Source of the DNA: Lactobacillus apis
GTDB taxonomy: Bacteria > Bacillota > Bacilli > Lactobacillales > Lactobacillaceae
Direction of reading: 5' to 3'
Length of the DNA: 40,569 nt
NCBI RefSeq assembly: GCF_002837055.1
Contig: NZ_PDKP01000006.1
Coordinates: forward strand, 1 to 40,569
In this document: positions 1 through 10,749 of the stretch, piece by piece
How positions within the stretch are numbered: position 1 is the first letter of the stretch
Layout of the letters: each line of letters begins with the position of its first letter
Program-made: the position numbers and the translations under genes
The notes under the pieces: model-generated
What the model was told of the DNA's origin: nothing
What the model saw: only the letters and a program-made list of their open reading frames with translations
Database searches by the model: none

Positions 1-3000
1 AGTCTTTCTTTTCGCCAGCATCAACAATAGCTTGAAGCTTTTCTTTAGCCTTGGATAATTTTTCGTCATCTGCACTAGGATTAGTTTTCTCATTAAGATC
101 CTTAACCTCTACAGATTTAACATCAGATTCATTGCCATACTTATCAACAGCCTTAAATTCAACGGTACCATTTTCAGTGACTTTGAGTCCGTCGGCTGGC
201 ATATCCTTGAATATCTTGCCGCCATCAACACTGTAAACCACCTTTGCATCAGGCTCCTTGGTAGTAGCTTCAAGGAGAGCAGACTCAGCATCTTCTGCCA
301 CAGTTTGCTTTACATCAGGCTCATCTAAGGTCTTTTCTGGTTCATAGTAAACAACTAAAGCTTGAGTAGTTTCATTGCCTTGGGCATCAGTTACTTTAAT
401 ATTAAAAGTATTCTTACCCTTCTTCAATTCAACTTCATACTTAAAGTCCTTCTTGACACCTTCCTTGCTGTTGTAATCTACATCCCCCCAGGCAGATTCA
501 ATACTATTACCGTTGATTGATAGTCCATAGTAATTGTAGTCATCAGTGACAGTACCAGAAATAGTATATTTATCCTTGTTAATGTAAACAGGACCATCAT
601 CATCCAGGGTTAAAACAGGTGATTCTGCATCTACATAGAAAGTTAGCCTCTCTTGAGTAGTTTCTCTAACAGTTGAATCACCAATCAAAGCATTTATAAT
701 CTTAGCACCGTGAGTACCAACATTTAGAGTTACTTCAAATGTTTGATCAGAATTAATCTTCACGTCCTTACCATCAATTTGCAAAGTAGTAGTTGGTCTT
801 CTTACCTTACCAGTAATAGTCAACTGACCAGTTTTAGGGTCATAGTTTTTGGTATTAGCGCTAACGGTGCTGGTACCCCACTTGATGCCGTTATCGAATG
901 TAACGTCACTGCTTTTTACAGTTGTTTTACCATGATCACTAGACTTAACCTTTTGTTCAACACTGGATGAATTACCATCTTCATCAGTTGCCACAAGATT
1001 AAAGTTGTTTTCACCAAAGCTTACTGGTAATTCAATGGAGAAAGTATGGTCATCCTTTAAATCAACTGATATGTCGTCTTCGCCATCTTGCTTAATTACT
1101 AATGACTTAGTATCATCACTTACCTTACCTGAAAGCTTAACAGTAGCTTCAGATGTTTGGGCCAGTTTAGCTGATGAATCCTTACTTGCATCGTAAGTAT
1201 CAGTCTTATCAACGGTTAAATTTTCAACCTTAGCTGGTACAAGACTAACTGTAATTTCTTTTTCTTTAAGGACGGTCTTATGGTCAGCATCAGCATAAAG
1301 GGTAACCTTTGTCTTGTAATCGTCCTTAGTAAGTGGAAGCGCAGCAGCAAATGTATTGTCTTCGTCACTTTCGATATCTAAGTCATGAATCTCACCATGC
1401 TTATCAGTATAAGTACCATATACCTTGCTTGGATAACTACCTGAGAAGACAAAGGATTCAGTGTCAGGATCGTAATTCTTAGTCTTTGAAGAAATCTTAT
1501 CTGGTAAGCCACCATCTCTAAGAACTAAGCCAAAGTCAGTTTCACCAGGTTTATTGCTTTTACCTGAAGCAGTTCCCGCATTTGAAGCATTATCAAATAA
1601 AGCTACAGCAAAGTCATTAGTACCTGCTTGTAAAGCTTTTACCTGTTCAGAAGATAAGTCGATTTCAACCTTTTGGAAGCCATCCTCATCTGCCTTAGCA
1701 GTTGGATTATATGCTAACTGACTGAAGATACCATTTATAGAAACATTCGCGTCACCACTCAAACCACTAAGGTCATCCTTAGCTTCGACAGACAAGTAGT
1801 AGCGCGTCTTTTCTTGGCCGTCGGCGCCCTTTTCTGTATCTGATTCTAACTTGAGATTCTTTAATACAGGTTTGACACTGTCTACCTTAACTGGCATATC
1901 GTAGTGCTGCTCCGTGTTTGTGCCATCAACAGTAGCAGAGATTCTGTAAGTGTATGTTCCATCAGGCACTTTAACTGTCTTGTTAGCTTGTTGGTCAAAG
2001 TATGTACCATGCCACTCAGGAGCTTCATCAAAGTAATTGTATGTTTGAGCTGGTGCATAGTAGTATGACTTAGTGGCATTGCTCAATGAAGCTAAAGTAT
2101 TAATTACTTTGCCATCTTTATCCAAAATTTGAGCCTTAACATTATTCGCATTTCTGTATAAGTAATATGTCGGTTTAAACCATTGGAATTGAGCATTATC
2201 TGCAGTAGAAATTGCGAATTTCGAGGAATCAAATACATAATTACCTTCATCATCAATGTCTAAGCCCGGGTTAGCATTAATAGAGTCATTACCAACAGTT
2301 ACAATGGTACCCAAGATGTTATTCTCAGGGTGGAACACGTCTGGATCATTTAAGCCAGCAAAGATTGGCAAATCTGAACTTGCCCAGTCGCCAAAGAATC
2401 CCATGTATGGTAAACGCAATTGTGAACTATCTGATCCATTAAAGGTCAGGAATCCTTCAACAAACTGGTTTTCCTTAAAATCAGATGGCAGTGCTAATGT
2501 AATAGTTAATTCCTTAGTTGAATTTGCAGGTATAGCTACATCACCATCAGCTTGAACTGCAGCACCATCAATCTTCTTGTCGTATAAAACTGAACTACTA
2601 TCAATAGCAGAAGTATAAACATCTGATTCTTTACCATTATTAGTTAACTTATAAGTTAAAGTCTTATCCGTTCTATTAACAAACTTAACTTGGAACTTGT
2701 GCGTTCTATCTGTGAAGCTCTTAAGTTCAACACCTGGATAGCCATTGCTACTAACAACAGTCGAAGGATTTTTAGCTAATGCCTGAATAGTAGCTTGTGC
2801 ATTGATAAATCCAGCACCTTGTCTACGAGGTGAAACAATTACATTATCATGACTAATATCAGGTTGAATACTTGCAGTATTCATTTCCAAAGCCTTAATA
2901 AATGCTGTTCTTTCATCTGGACTCATCTTTTGATAAATTTCATAGAAAGAACCATTTTTATCATTCATTGCTTGACTAACAAGTGCTTGCGTACCAGCAA

Positions 3001-4831
3001 TAAATGGAGACGCCATAGAAGTACCTGACATGTTAGTATAGCCATTATTGTTTTGCGTTGACCAAATATTTCCACCAGGTGCTGAAATATCTGGTTTAAA
3101 GGCCAAATTAGAAACAGGACCATATGAAGTAAAGTCAGACATTAAATCTGTCTTGAGCGCTGAATTATCTAATGGCTGTACAGCAATGCTTACCTTTAAT
3201 GCTTCATCAGGATTTTTTTCAACGTATTCTACTAACTTGCTTCCAGCAGCCCCTGATAATCCAACAGTTGGAAACCCGGCATTAAGTTGCATGTTAGTTA
3301 ATGCACCGGCTTGATTATTAACAATGATTAAACCAGCAGCCCCTGCTTCTTGTGCAAATTTTTGTTTATCTGTAAAAGCAAGAGCCCCACGCTTAACGAT
3401 GGCAATTTTCCCCTTAACATCAGATGTATATTGATTTGCAGAGCCTATACCTAGTTGTCCGTTTTTATCTTTAACAACATAAAATTGCCTGTCATTAAAG
3501 AATGAACGATCGGTACCTTCTGAAAGTTGAGTAGCTTCTGGGCCTGCTACTACAGTTTTACCATCAGCTGAAGTAAAAGTTATACCATCAGTAGTAACTT
3601 TATTATTCTCTGCCGATGCAACCGTTGTGGCAGTTCTGGCAGTACCCGGACTACCTATGGTTTCCATATCTGGATTGCCATAATATGCCTTGTTGTTGCC
3701 ATCAGCTTTTGAGTTTGAGGTTCCGGAGTTACCAGCAGAAATTACAGCGGCAGTACCTGTCTTAGTAGCACGCTCAACAGCAGCAATTTCTGGATCATCA
3801 TCAGTTTGCTGACCAGAAACTGAACCTAAGGACATGTTCAAAACATCAGCACCAAGTTTAGCTGAATCATCAATTGCCCCAATAACGCTAGTAGAATCAG
3901 TAGAAGCAGAACTAGCTGAATTAGAGAATGCCTTCATTGCTAATAACTGAGCTTCTGGAGCAACACCTACAACTGAATTAACAGAATCTGAAGTACCATT
4001 GGCACCTACGATACCTGAAACGTGCATACCGTGTTGAGTACTAGAACTATTGTCAGTAATATTATCATTGTTATCTGAATAGTTATGTCCATATGGGACC
4101 TTTTCAGTAAAGTAGCGACCATAACCTGCTTCTTTAGTGAAAGCAGCAACCTTTTCTCTAGTTAATTTTGCTTTAGATTCATCACTCAAACGTAGATCTT
4201 TATGATTAGGATCAATACCTGTATCGATGATAGAAACTACAGTGCCTTCACCTTTGTATTTATAATTATTCCAAACCGTTGAGACATTAGCCATATCATC
4301 AGCTGAAGAATCATTGGCATAGTAAACCTTTGCCAAAGTTACAGATTTAACACCTGGAATAGCTCTTAATTTTTGAATATCTTTAACCTTTGCTTTAGTA
4401 GCAAAACCGTTAACTACATAACCATAGCTTTGGCCAATTGCTTGATTGGTAATTGCCTTTATATTTGCTTTAACTGAAGCCTGTTGGGCAATTACTTGTT
4501 TTGTAGCCCGCTCAATTTCTGCACTACTTGAATTTGTGTTTACTGAACCATTTGCAGCTGCAGGTGCAGCAGACAATTGAACAATTACATCAACATATAC
4601 ATCTTGCTTTTCGCTAGAAGTTAAATGCTTAAGATTAACTCCCTTTGCAGCTAATTGTGCTTCAATTGCTTTGTTTGTCACGCCCACTGTAGCTGATTCT
4701 GTTACTTTAGAGCTTTTTGCAACAGTTTTTGTTTGACTGTCAACACTGGCTTTAACTTGCAGTTCAGCATTAGAGAATACAGAAAGTGCAGCCGCACAAA
4801 CTAGCACTCCCACATACTTATTTTTTTTCAT
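1..4831 (-). CDS. Lactocepin, cell-envelope subtilisin-like serine proteinase (PrtP/PrtH type), partial
   Basis: Open from the ATG at 4831 to the window edge (1610 codons seen, no stop), so the C-terminus and any cell-wall anchor are missing. A GGGGGA ribosome-binding site precedes the start. A signal peptide spans about residues 1-30, then a propeptide to about 185. The S8 catalytic triad is intact: D203 (in IIDTGID), H267 (in QHGMHVSGI) and S605 (in SGTSMASPF); the oxyanion Asn is in SAGNSG. A protease-associated domain is inserted at roughly 400-540. After about 630 come Fn3-like and repeated beta-sandwich modules, and the last visible residues turn helical and resemble the start of a FIVAR-type module. 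Known lactocepins are surface enzymes that degrade casein or host proteins to peptides for uptake. It is transcribed divergently from the foldase gene prtM. The family assignment is firm; which Prt subtype it is cannot be settled without the C-terminus. Confidence 0.95.
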   Translation of the reverse strand, partial: MKKNKYVGVLVCAAALSVFSNAELQVKASVDSQTKTVAKSSKVTESATVGVTNKAIEAQLAAKGVNLKHLTSSEKQDVYVDVIVQLSAAPAAANGSVNTNSSSAEIERATKQVIAQQASVKANIKAITNQAIGQSYGYVVNGFATKAKVKDIQKLRAIPGVKSVTLAKVYYANDSSADDMANVSTVWNNYKYKGEGTVVSIIDTGIDPNHKDLRLSDESKAKLTREKVAAFTKEAGYGRYFTEKVPYGHNYSDNNDNITDNSSSTQHGMHVSGIVGANGTSDSVNSVVGVAPEAQLLAMKAFSNSASSASTDSTSVIGAIDDSAKLGADVLNMSLGSVSGQQTDDDPEIAAVERATKTGTAAVISAGNSGTSNSKADGNNKAYYGNPDMETIGSPGTARTATTVASAENNKVTTDGITFTSADGKTVVAGPEATQLSEGTDRSFFNDRQFYVVKDKNGQLGIGSANQYTSDVKGKIAIVKRGALAFTDKQKFAQEAGAAGLIIVNNQAGALTNMQLNAGFPTVGLSGAAGSKLVEYVEKNPDEALKVSIAVQPLDNSALKTDLMSDFTSYGPVSNLAFKPDISAPGGNIWSTQNNNGYTNMSGTSMASPFIAGTQALVSQAMNDKNGSFYEIYQKMSPDERTAFIKALEMNTASIQPDISHDNVIVSPRRQGAGFINAQATIQALAKNPSTVVSSNGYPGVELKSFTDRTHKFQVKFVNRTDKTLTYKLTNNGKESDVYTSAIDSSSVLYDKKIDGAAVQADGDVAIPANSTKELTITLALPSDFKENQFVEGFLTFNGSDSSQLRLPYMGFFGDWASSDLPIFAGLNDPDVFHPENNILGTIVTVGNDSINANPGLDIDDEGNYVFDSSKFAISTADNAQFQWFKPTYYLYRNANNVKAQILDKDGKVINTLASLSNATKSYYYAPAQTYNYFDEAPEWHGTYFDQQANKTVKVPDGTYTYRISATVDGTNTEQHYDMPVKVDSVKPVLKNLKLESDTEKGADGQEKTRYYLSVEAKDDLSGLSGDANVSINGIFSQLAYNPTAKADEDGFQKVEIDLSSEQVKALQAGTNDFAVALFDNASNAGTASGKSNKPGETDFGLVLRDGGLPDKISSKTKNYDPDTESFVFSGSYPSKVYGTYTDKHGEIHDLDIESDEDNTFAAALPLTKDDYKTKVTLYADADHKTVLKEKEITVSLVPAKVENLTVDKTDTYDASKDSSAKLAQTSEATVKLSGKVSDDTKSLVIKQDGEDDISVDLKDDHTFSIELPVSFGENNFNLVATDEDGNSSSVEQKVKSSDHGKTTVKSSDVTFDNGIKWGTSTVSANTKNYDPKTGQLTITGKVRRPTTTLQIDGKDVKINSDQTFEVTLNVGTHGAKIINALIGDSTVRETTQERLTFYVDAESPVLTLDDDGPVYINKDKYTISGTVTDDYNYYGLSINGNSIESAWGDVDYNSKEGVKKDFKYEVELKKGKNTFNIKVTDAQGNETTQALVVYYEPEKTLDEPDVKQTVAEDAESALLEATTKEPDAKVVYSVDGGKIFKDMPADGLKVTENGTVEFKAVDKYGNESDVKSVEVKDLNEKTNPSADDEKLSKAKEKLQAIVDAGEKKD

Positions 4832-4871
4832 GTTTAGTCCCCCAAGCCTAATTAATAAAAGTGTTTTTGCC

Positions 4872-4903
4872 TAATTAAATTAATAATGTTACCAATTTAA
4901 TTA
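4872..4903. repeat. 10-bp inverted repeat in the prtP leader
   Basis: TAATTAAATT (4872-4881) and AATTTAATTA (4894-4903) are perfect reverse complements with 12 bp between them. They lie just downstream of the prtP -10 box, around the expected transcription start. The position suits a repressor operator or a weak 5' RNA hairpin. AT-rich intergenic DNA makes chance repeats more likely. Confidence 0.4.
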
Positions 4904-4906
4904 AAA

Positions 4907-4934
4907 ATTATATAGTAATAAATTAAAAAATCAA
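4907..4934 (-). promoter_or_regulatory. Putative prtP promoter
   Basis: On the minus strand TTGATT (4934-4929) and a perfect TATAAT (4912-4907) are separated by 16 bp. The lactocepin start lies about 75 bp downstream. This is a sequence match only. Confidence 0.5.
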
Positions 4935-5063
4935 CAATATTTTAGTAATTCTAGCTATTGGTTTTTATTTACTTTTTACTGTAATACATGGCTTTTTTAG
5001 CTTCAACCGTGATAAGTGCCTGTTTATTACTTGTTATTTTTTGTAATTTTATTAAATAAAAAG

Positions 5064-5092
5064 TTGCAATCTGCTTTAATGTTTTTAATAAT
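5064..5092 (+). promoter_or_regulatory. Putative prtM promoter
   Basis: TTGCAA (5064-5069) and AATAAT (5087-5092) are spaced by 17 bp, about 30 bp upstream of the prtM ATG and its GGAGGAG ribosome-binding site. It is divergent from the prtP promoter within the same 292-bp intergenic region. Confidence 0.5.
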
Positions 5093-5123
5093 TAGATAAG
5101 AAATCTTCATTGGAGGAGATAAA

Positions 5124-6029
5124 ATGGACAAATTATCAAAAGGTGTAATAACTGCTGTAACTAGTATTTCTTTACTAAGCTTAGCAGGCTGTTCAAAGTC
5201 AAATAATGCAGAAGTTGCTCAATATGGAAAAGACAAAAAAATTACGCAACAAGAGTTTTATAAGGAACTCAAGTCAGCTCCTTCGAGTAAAAGTGTTTTA
5301 GCTAATTTGTTAATTTATGACGCTCTAAAAGCCCAATATGGGGAAAAACTGAATTCTAAAGAAGTTACTCAAGAATACAATAATTATAAAGAACGCTATG
5401 GTTCACAATTTGATGAGTTTTTAGCACAAAATTTATACACTAAGTCATCATTTAAGAGAATGATTCAAATTAACCTACTTAGTGAAATTGCATTGCGGTC
5501 TCAAATCAAGCCAACAGATAAGCAATTAAGAGCAGAATGGAAAACGTATCAACCAAAAATTACTGTTCAGCATATTTTAGTAACGAGTCAATCAACAGCT
5601 GAAAAAATTATCAATCAGTTGGATAAGGGAAAAAGTTTTTCAAGTTTAGCAAAAGAATATTCTGTGGATAGTTCTACCAGCACTAATGGCGGAAAATTAG
5701 CACCCTTTAATCAAGAAAATAAAAATTTGGATTCTACTTTCAAAAATGCTGCATATAAACTTAAAAATGGTGAGTATACTGGCACCCCAGTAAAAGTTAC
5801 TAATGGCTATGAAATAATAAAAATGATTAACCATCCAGCTAAAGGAAGTTTTGAGAACAATAAAGCAGAACTAACAAATAATCTTTATGACAAATGGGCT
5901 GCAAATTCTGCTGTTATGAGAAATGTAATCAGTCAAGTTTTGAAAGATCAAAACGTCAAAATTACAGACAAAGATTTAAAATCTGCCTTGGATCAATACA
6001 AAGGATCTACAAAGTCAGGGCTAAATTAG
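5124..6029 (+). CDS. prtM: PrtM/PrsA-type foldase lipoprotein (parvulin peptidyl-prolyl isomerase)
   Basis: 301 aa. A type II signal peptide ends in the lipobox LAGC with the acylated C23, so the mature protein is tethered to the outer face of the membrane. A parvulin (PpiC) domain spans about residues 143-240, recognisable by QHILV, the FSSLAKEYS stretch and NGGKLAPF; helical flanks resemble the chaperone lobes of PrsA. PrsA/PrtM proteins fold exported proteins, and PrtM of lactococci is needed to mature the PrtP proteinase. The gene starts 292 bp from the divergent lactocepin gene, the same arrangement as lactococcal prtP/prtM, so that proteinase is its likely client. GGAGGAG precedes the start by 6 bp. 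A terminator follows at 6224. Its length is normal for the family. Confidence 0.92.
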   Translation: MDKLSKGVITAVTSISLLSLAGCSKSNNAEVAQYGKDKKITQQEFYKELKSAPSSKSVLANLLIYDALKAQYGEKLNSKEVTQEYNNYKERYGSQFDEFLAQNLYTKSSFKRMIQINLLSEIALRSQIKPTDKQLRAEWKTYQPKITVQHILVTSQSTAEKIINQLDKGKSFSSLAKEYSVDSSTSTNGGKLAPFNQENKNLDSTFKNAAYKLKNGEYTGTPVKVTNGYEIIKMINHPAKGSFENNKAELTNNLYDKWAANSAVMRNVISQVLKDQNVKITDKDLKSALDQYKGSTKSGLN

Positions 6030-6223
6030 CGTTTAGTTGCTTATAAAATCATGTTGAACACTTACTAACGATTCAAAACTTTTAAATATCTAATCAATCA
6101 CAAATCATTTATAATCTACTTTCATTATGCAACTTGCGACAACATGTCAGGAATATTTACCAAACAGACTAAATTGCAAAAGATGTTAAACTATATCCAT
6201 TCTTTTAGATGATTACAGACTAA
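6030..6223 (+). other. Gene-free stretch between prtM and its terminator
   Basis: No credible ORF is present. A perfect TATAAT occurs at 6110-6115 on the plus strand without a good -35 box. If used, it would give a transcript of about 140 nt ending at the 6224-6267 terminator. Otherwise this is a long prtM 3' UTR. Confidence 0.25.
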
Positions 6224-6267
6224 TAGAAGGCAAACCTCTAAAGTTGAGATTTGCCTTCTATTTTGTT
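6224..6267 (+). terminator. Intrinsic terminator downstream of prtM
   Basis: The arms 6224-6238 and 6246-6260 pair over about 14 bp with a single C/A mismatch. The loop is 7 nt and TTTTGTT follows. Confidence 0.8.
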
Positions 6268-6432
6268 AATTAAAAGTATTATTCTAGCAGCAATATATTA
6301 TAAACTCTAATATCTAATTATTTTTCATCTTCTGAAAATCAGCATGTTGTATTAAACAATCAAATAGAACTACAAAAAGCAGATTTAATAAAATAATAAA
6401 GAATACTAGTAATGAGTATTAATGAAAATAGT
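6268..6432. other. Intergenic AT-rich stretch, nothing recognised
   Basis: This lies between the prtM and murA terminators, which converge on it. No ORF with a ribosome-binding site and no repeat was recognised on either strand. Confidence 0.4.
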
Positions 6433-6463
6433 AAAAAACGACTAATCAAAAGATTAGTCGTTT
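6433..6463 (-). terminator. Intrinsic terminator downstream of murA
   Basis: A perfect 12-bp stem (6436-6447 with 6452-6463) has a 4-nt loop. On the minus strand it is followed by a run of T. It lies 32 bp past the murA stop codon. Confidence 0.85.
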
Positions 6464-6494
6464 ACTTAAATGTCTTTAATTGCACTATTTTTAG

Positions 6495-7769
6495 CTACTT
6501 ATCTGGAACGTCTTTGATCGTAACGTCAGCACCTAGCAAGCGTAATTTTTCTTGGACGCGATCATAACCACGAAGAATATTACCAGCATTATTGATAATT
6601 GTGTCACCTTTTGCCATTAGTCCCGCAATCATCAAACATGCACCAGCTCTGATTTCTCCAGCAGCAACAGTTGCCCCATGCAGCTTTTCAGTCGGATGAA
6701 CAAGAATAATATTATCCTCTACTTTGATGTCAGCACCCATCTTACGCAATTGCTCAATATGACCAATTCTTTTAGGGTAAATACGATCAATTATTACACC
6801 TTCACCAGACTTAGCAGATAACAGCAAAGGAGTTACAGGCTGCTGCAAATCAGTAGCAAAACCTGGGTATGCACCAGTTTTAATCTGCGTCATTTTCAAG
6901 TCGCCAGCAGGATAAACGTAAAGTGAGTCCTCATCTGCATCAATGACGAGTCCCATTTCTTCTACCTTCGCAAGGTAAGAATCCAGGTGTTCTTCAATAA
7001 TGTTATGAATGCAGATACCGTTGCCAATACAGCCAGCAAGAGAAATGTACGTTCCAGCTTCAATTCGATCAGGAATAATCGTATGCGGAGCTCTAGCTTC
7101 TAACTTTTCAACACCTTCTATTCGGATTGAATCGGTTCCTGCTCCTCGAATAACTGCACCCATATTATTAAGGAAAGTTGCTAAGTCAATTATTTCAGGT
7201 TCTTTAGCAGCGTTATCAATAACAGTTTGCCCATTTGCGGTAACTGAAGCCATGATAATATTCATTGTCGCGCCTACGGATGGCATTTCTAGGTGAATAG
7301 TCGCTCCTTGCAGTCCTTCATCGGGAGCAGTAATTGTTATTTGGTCATTTTCATTTGTTACACATGCACCTAAGGCTTCAAAACCTTTGATATGTTGGTC
7401 AATGGGGCGGGGTCCAATATCATCCCCGCCAGGGAAGCCCACAACAGCCTTACCAAAACGGCCAAGAAGAGCACCCATAAAGTAATAGGAAGCTCGTAAA
7501 CTCTTGATCTTACCACTTGGCAATGGGCTCATCTTAATGTTCTCTGGATTGATTTGTAAAGTTGTCTTTTCAAAAGAACAAACGACGTCCATCTCACTCA
7601 GTAAATCCATTAAGTTGTCAACATCTGCAATCCTTGGAACGCCTTCCAAAGTTACCGGTGTACGCGACAAAATTGATGCCGGAATTAGTGCAACGGTTGA
7701 GTTCTTTGCGCCGCCAATCCAGACATCACCCTGTAGGGGCTTTCCACCATGAATTATCATTTGCTTCAT
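6495..7769 (-). CDS. murA: UDP-N-acetylglucosamine 1-carboxyvinyltransferase with Asp in the fosfomycin-target position
   Basis: 424 aa. MurA transfers enolpyruvate from PEP to UDP-GlcNAc, the first committed step of peptidoglycan synthesis. The fold is two inside-out alpha/beta domains; K22 in GGAKNS and the substrate loop GPRPIDQH are conserved. The loop that reads PGGC in E. coli (Cys115) reads PGGD here: codon 7424-7422 encodes D116. In known enzymes with this Cys-to-Asp change, such as mycobacterial and chlamydial MurA, fosfomycin cannot alkylate the protein but catalysis persists. The start chosen has AAAGGA about 11 bp upstream; an in-frame ATG at codon 4 is possible. It lies downstream of pyrG and its terminator, so it probably has its own weak promoter. 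Low-GC bacteria often have two MurA paralogues; which one this is cannot be decided from the window. Confidence 0.95.
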   Translation of the reverse strand: MKQMIIHGGKPLQGDVWIGGAKNSTVALIPASILSRTPVTLEGVPRIADVDNLMDLLSEMDVVCSFEKTTLQINPENIKMSPLPSGKIKSLRASYYFMGALLGRFGKAVVGFPGGDDIGPRPIDQHIKGFEALGACVTNENDQITITAPDEGLQGATIHLEMPSVGATMNIIMASVTANGQTVIDNAAKEPEIIDLATFLNNMGAVIRGAGTDSIRIEGVEKLEARAPHTIIPDRIEAGTYISLAGCIGNGICIHNIIEEHLDSYLAKVEEMGLVIDADEDSLYVYPAGDLKMTQIKTGAYPGFATDLQQPVTPLLLSAKSGEGVIIDRIYPKRIGHIEQLRKMGADIKVEDNIILVHPTEKLHGATVAAGEIRAGACLMIAGLMAKGDTIINNAGNILRGYDRVQEKLRLLGADVTIKDVPDK

Positions 7770-7828
7770 TGGCGAAAAAATCCTTTTCTATTTTCGATTA
7801 GTCATAATTATGTTAAAGGAATTTACCG

Positions 7829-7858
7829 GAAAAAACAAGGGAAGACCTTCGTCTTCCC
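7829..7858 (-). terminator. Intrinsic terminator downstream of pyrG
   Basis: GGGAAGAC (7839-7846) pairs perfectly with GTCTTCCC (7851-7858) across a CTTC loop on the plus strand. On the minus strand TTGTTTTTT follows. It lies 41 bp past the pyrG stop. Confidence 0.85.
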
Positions 7859-7899
7859 TGCTTAAAAATAAAGATTTTTGTATTATTCAATTTCACTCT

Positions 7900-9632
<1,733 letters not shown>

Positions 9633-9637
9633 GAGAA

Positions 9638-10183
9638 TTATTCATCATCTTCGTCATCATCTAATTCTGACAATTGACCTTCAATGCCATCTGGCAAATC
9701 TTCATCATCGTCATCATCAGTATCAACGAAATCTTCATCTTCGACAAAGTCATCTGCTTCATCGTCAGCTGTCGCATCTAAATCTTCATCTTCTGGATCG
9801 TCATTATCGTAGTCAATAATGTCGTCGCTTCCAGTAGCACTTGCTAAGAAAGCATTAACTTTCTTGTGATGTGCACGACTGTCATCTTCGTCCTCATCTT
9901 CTGGATGGTTAACTTCTTCGTCAACTGATTCATAAGGAAACCATGAACGTAAAGCCCAAACATTTTCACCCATTGAAATGAATTCACCGTTGGTATTCAA
10001 GTCCGTGTAAAATTGGGGTAAACGTTCCCTAATTTCCTCGTCACTCTCTCCCAAGTACTTTTGTACGGCATTAACAATATCGGCAAAACCCATTCTTTTA
10101 TTGTTATCTTCCAATATTGCACGAGCAACTTCAATCATTGATAGTTCATTGCGATTTTTGTCTTTAAAGTCGTTTAATCCCAC
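9638..10183 (-). CDS. rpoE: DNA-directed RNA polymerase delta subunit
   Basis: 181 aa from a GTG at 10183, preceded by GAGAGG at 9 bp. The frame extends upstream to a TTG (10207), but that would put the ribosome-binding site inside the gene. The folded N-terminal domain (about 90 residues, beginning GLNDFKDKNRNELSMIEVA) includes the conserved FYTDLN and WALRSWFP stretches. The rest is a disordered tail made almost only of Asp and Glu. In Gram-positive bacteria delta displaces RNA and DNA from RNA polymerase and sharpens promoter selectivity and initiating-NTP response. It follows the DUF1934 gene by about 46 bp with no terminator between, so the two are probably one operon. The family is certain. 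Confidence 0.96.
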   Translation of the reverse strand: MGLNDFKDKNRNELSMIEVARAILEDNNKRMGFADIVNAVQKYLGESDEEIRERLPQFYTDLNTNGEFISMGENVWALRSWFPYESVDEEVNHPEDEDEDDSRAHHKKVNAFLASATGSDDIIDYDNDDPEDEDLDATADDEADDFVEDEDFVDTDDDDDEDLPDGIEGQLSELDDDEDDE

Positions 10184-10229
10184 AATTGTATTCCTCTCTT
10201 TTAACAATCCTTTTTATTTTACTAGGCGC

Positions 10230-10634
10230 TCAAGTAAAAATCAACGTAACTGTGTAACTTCCTACTAAGTATAGTCCACTAAAGAGGTCATATTCAATCT
10301 GAAGTTGCTTTGAACCGTCAATTTTAGGGAAAAATTTAATTAATTTAGTGGAACTCTTCAGGTCCATTTGGTAGCCAGATGCAACATACCGGCAGTCCCT
10401 TTTTTGTCCAACCGTAAAATGAAGTTGCGAATAATCATCGTTAGTATTACCACGCTTGATGATTACATCATTTTCTTTAATTAGCAGCTTAACTGGAACT
10501 TTGTCATCTTCTAAGTAAGAAACCCTAGTCACGTCTCCATTTTCGATTAGTTCACCCTGGCCAGTTTTATGGAAAGTCTCACTTTCCTTTTCCTGAACAA
10601 TTTTACTAGTAAAATCAATTTTTACTTTAGTCAT
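10230..10634 (-). CDS. DUF1934 (YwiB-like) beta-barrel protein
   Basis: 134 aa from the ATG at 10634; a TTG six codons upstream is open but has no better ribosome-binding site, and the site for either start is weak. The small all-beta protein, with alternating hydrophobic strands and a C-terminal YLVGSYTVTLIF strand, fits the DUF1934/YwiB family, a lipocalin-like fold of unknown function. In B. subtilis and many lactobacilli the gene lies next to argS and rpoE; here it precedes rpoE but argS is absent and a decayed fragment stands upstream. A terminator-like hairpin lies 20 bp before the start. Confidence 0.8.
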   Translation of the reverse strand: MTKVKIDFTSKIVQEKESETFHKTGQGELIENGDVTRVSYLEDDKVPVKLLIKENDVIIKRGNTNDDYSQLHFTVGQKRDCRYVASGYQMDLKSSTKLIKFFPKIDGSKQLQIEYDLFSGLYLVGSYTVTLIFT

Positions 10635-10653
10635 ATATTTGATTCTTTGCAAT

Positions 10654-10678
10654 AAAAAAGCTAACCATCAAGATTAGC
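10654..10678 (-). terminator. Terminator or attenuator upstream of the DUF1934-rpoE genes
   Basis: On the minus strand GCTAATC and GGTTAGC pair over 7 bp (one G.T) around TTGAT, followed by T6. The T-run ends 20 bp before the DUF1934 start, leaving no room for a promoter after it. The only nearby -10 match (TATAAT, 10722-10717) lies upstream. It either ends an upstream transcript or attenuates this operon. Confidence 0.6.
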
Positions 10679-10749
10679 AATAATTCTTAATATCCTTCTT
10701 AATTTTAGCAGAAAACATTATAAAACAAATTATTTTTTTATACCAGTAA

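Noticed and set aside
3048-3314. Plus-strand ORFs inside 1-4831
   Set aside because: They are antisense shadows of the lactocepin gene with no ribosome-binding sites or recognisable products.
6360-6449. 29-codon hydrophobic minus-strand ORF (TTG start) like a type I toxin
   Set aside because: The TTG lies in the loop of the murA terminator, there is no ribosome-binding site, and the peptide has no charged tail typical of such toxins.
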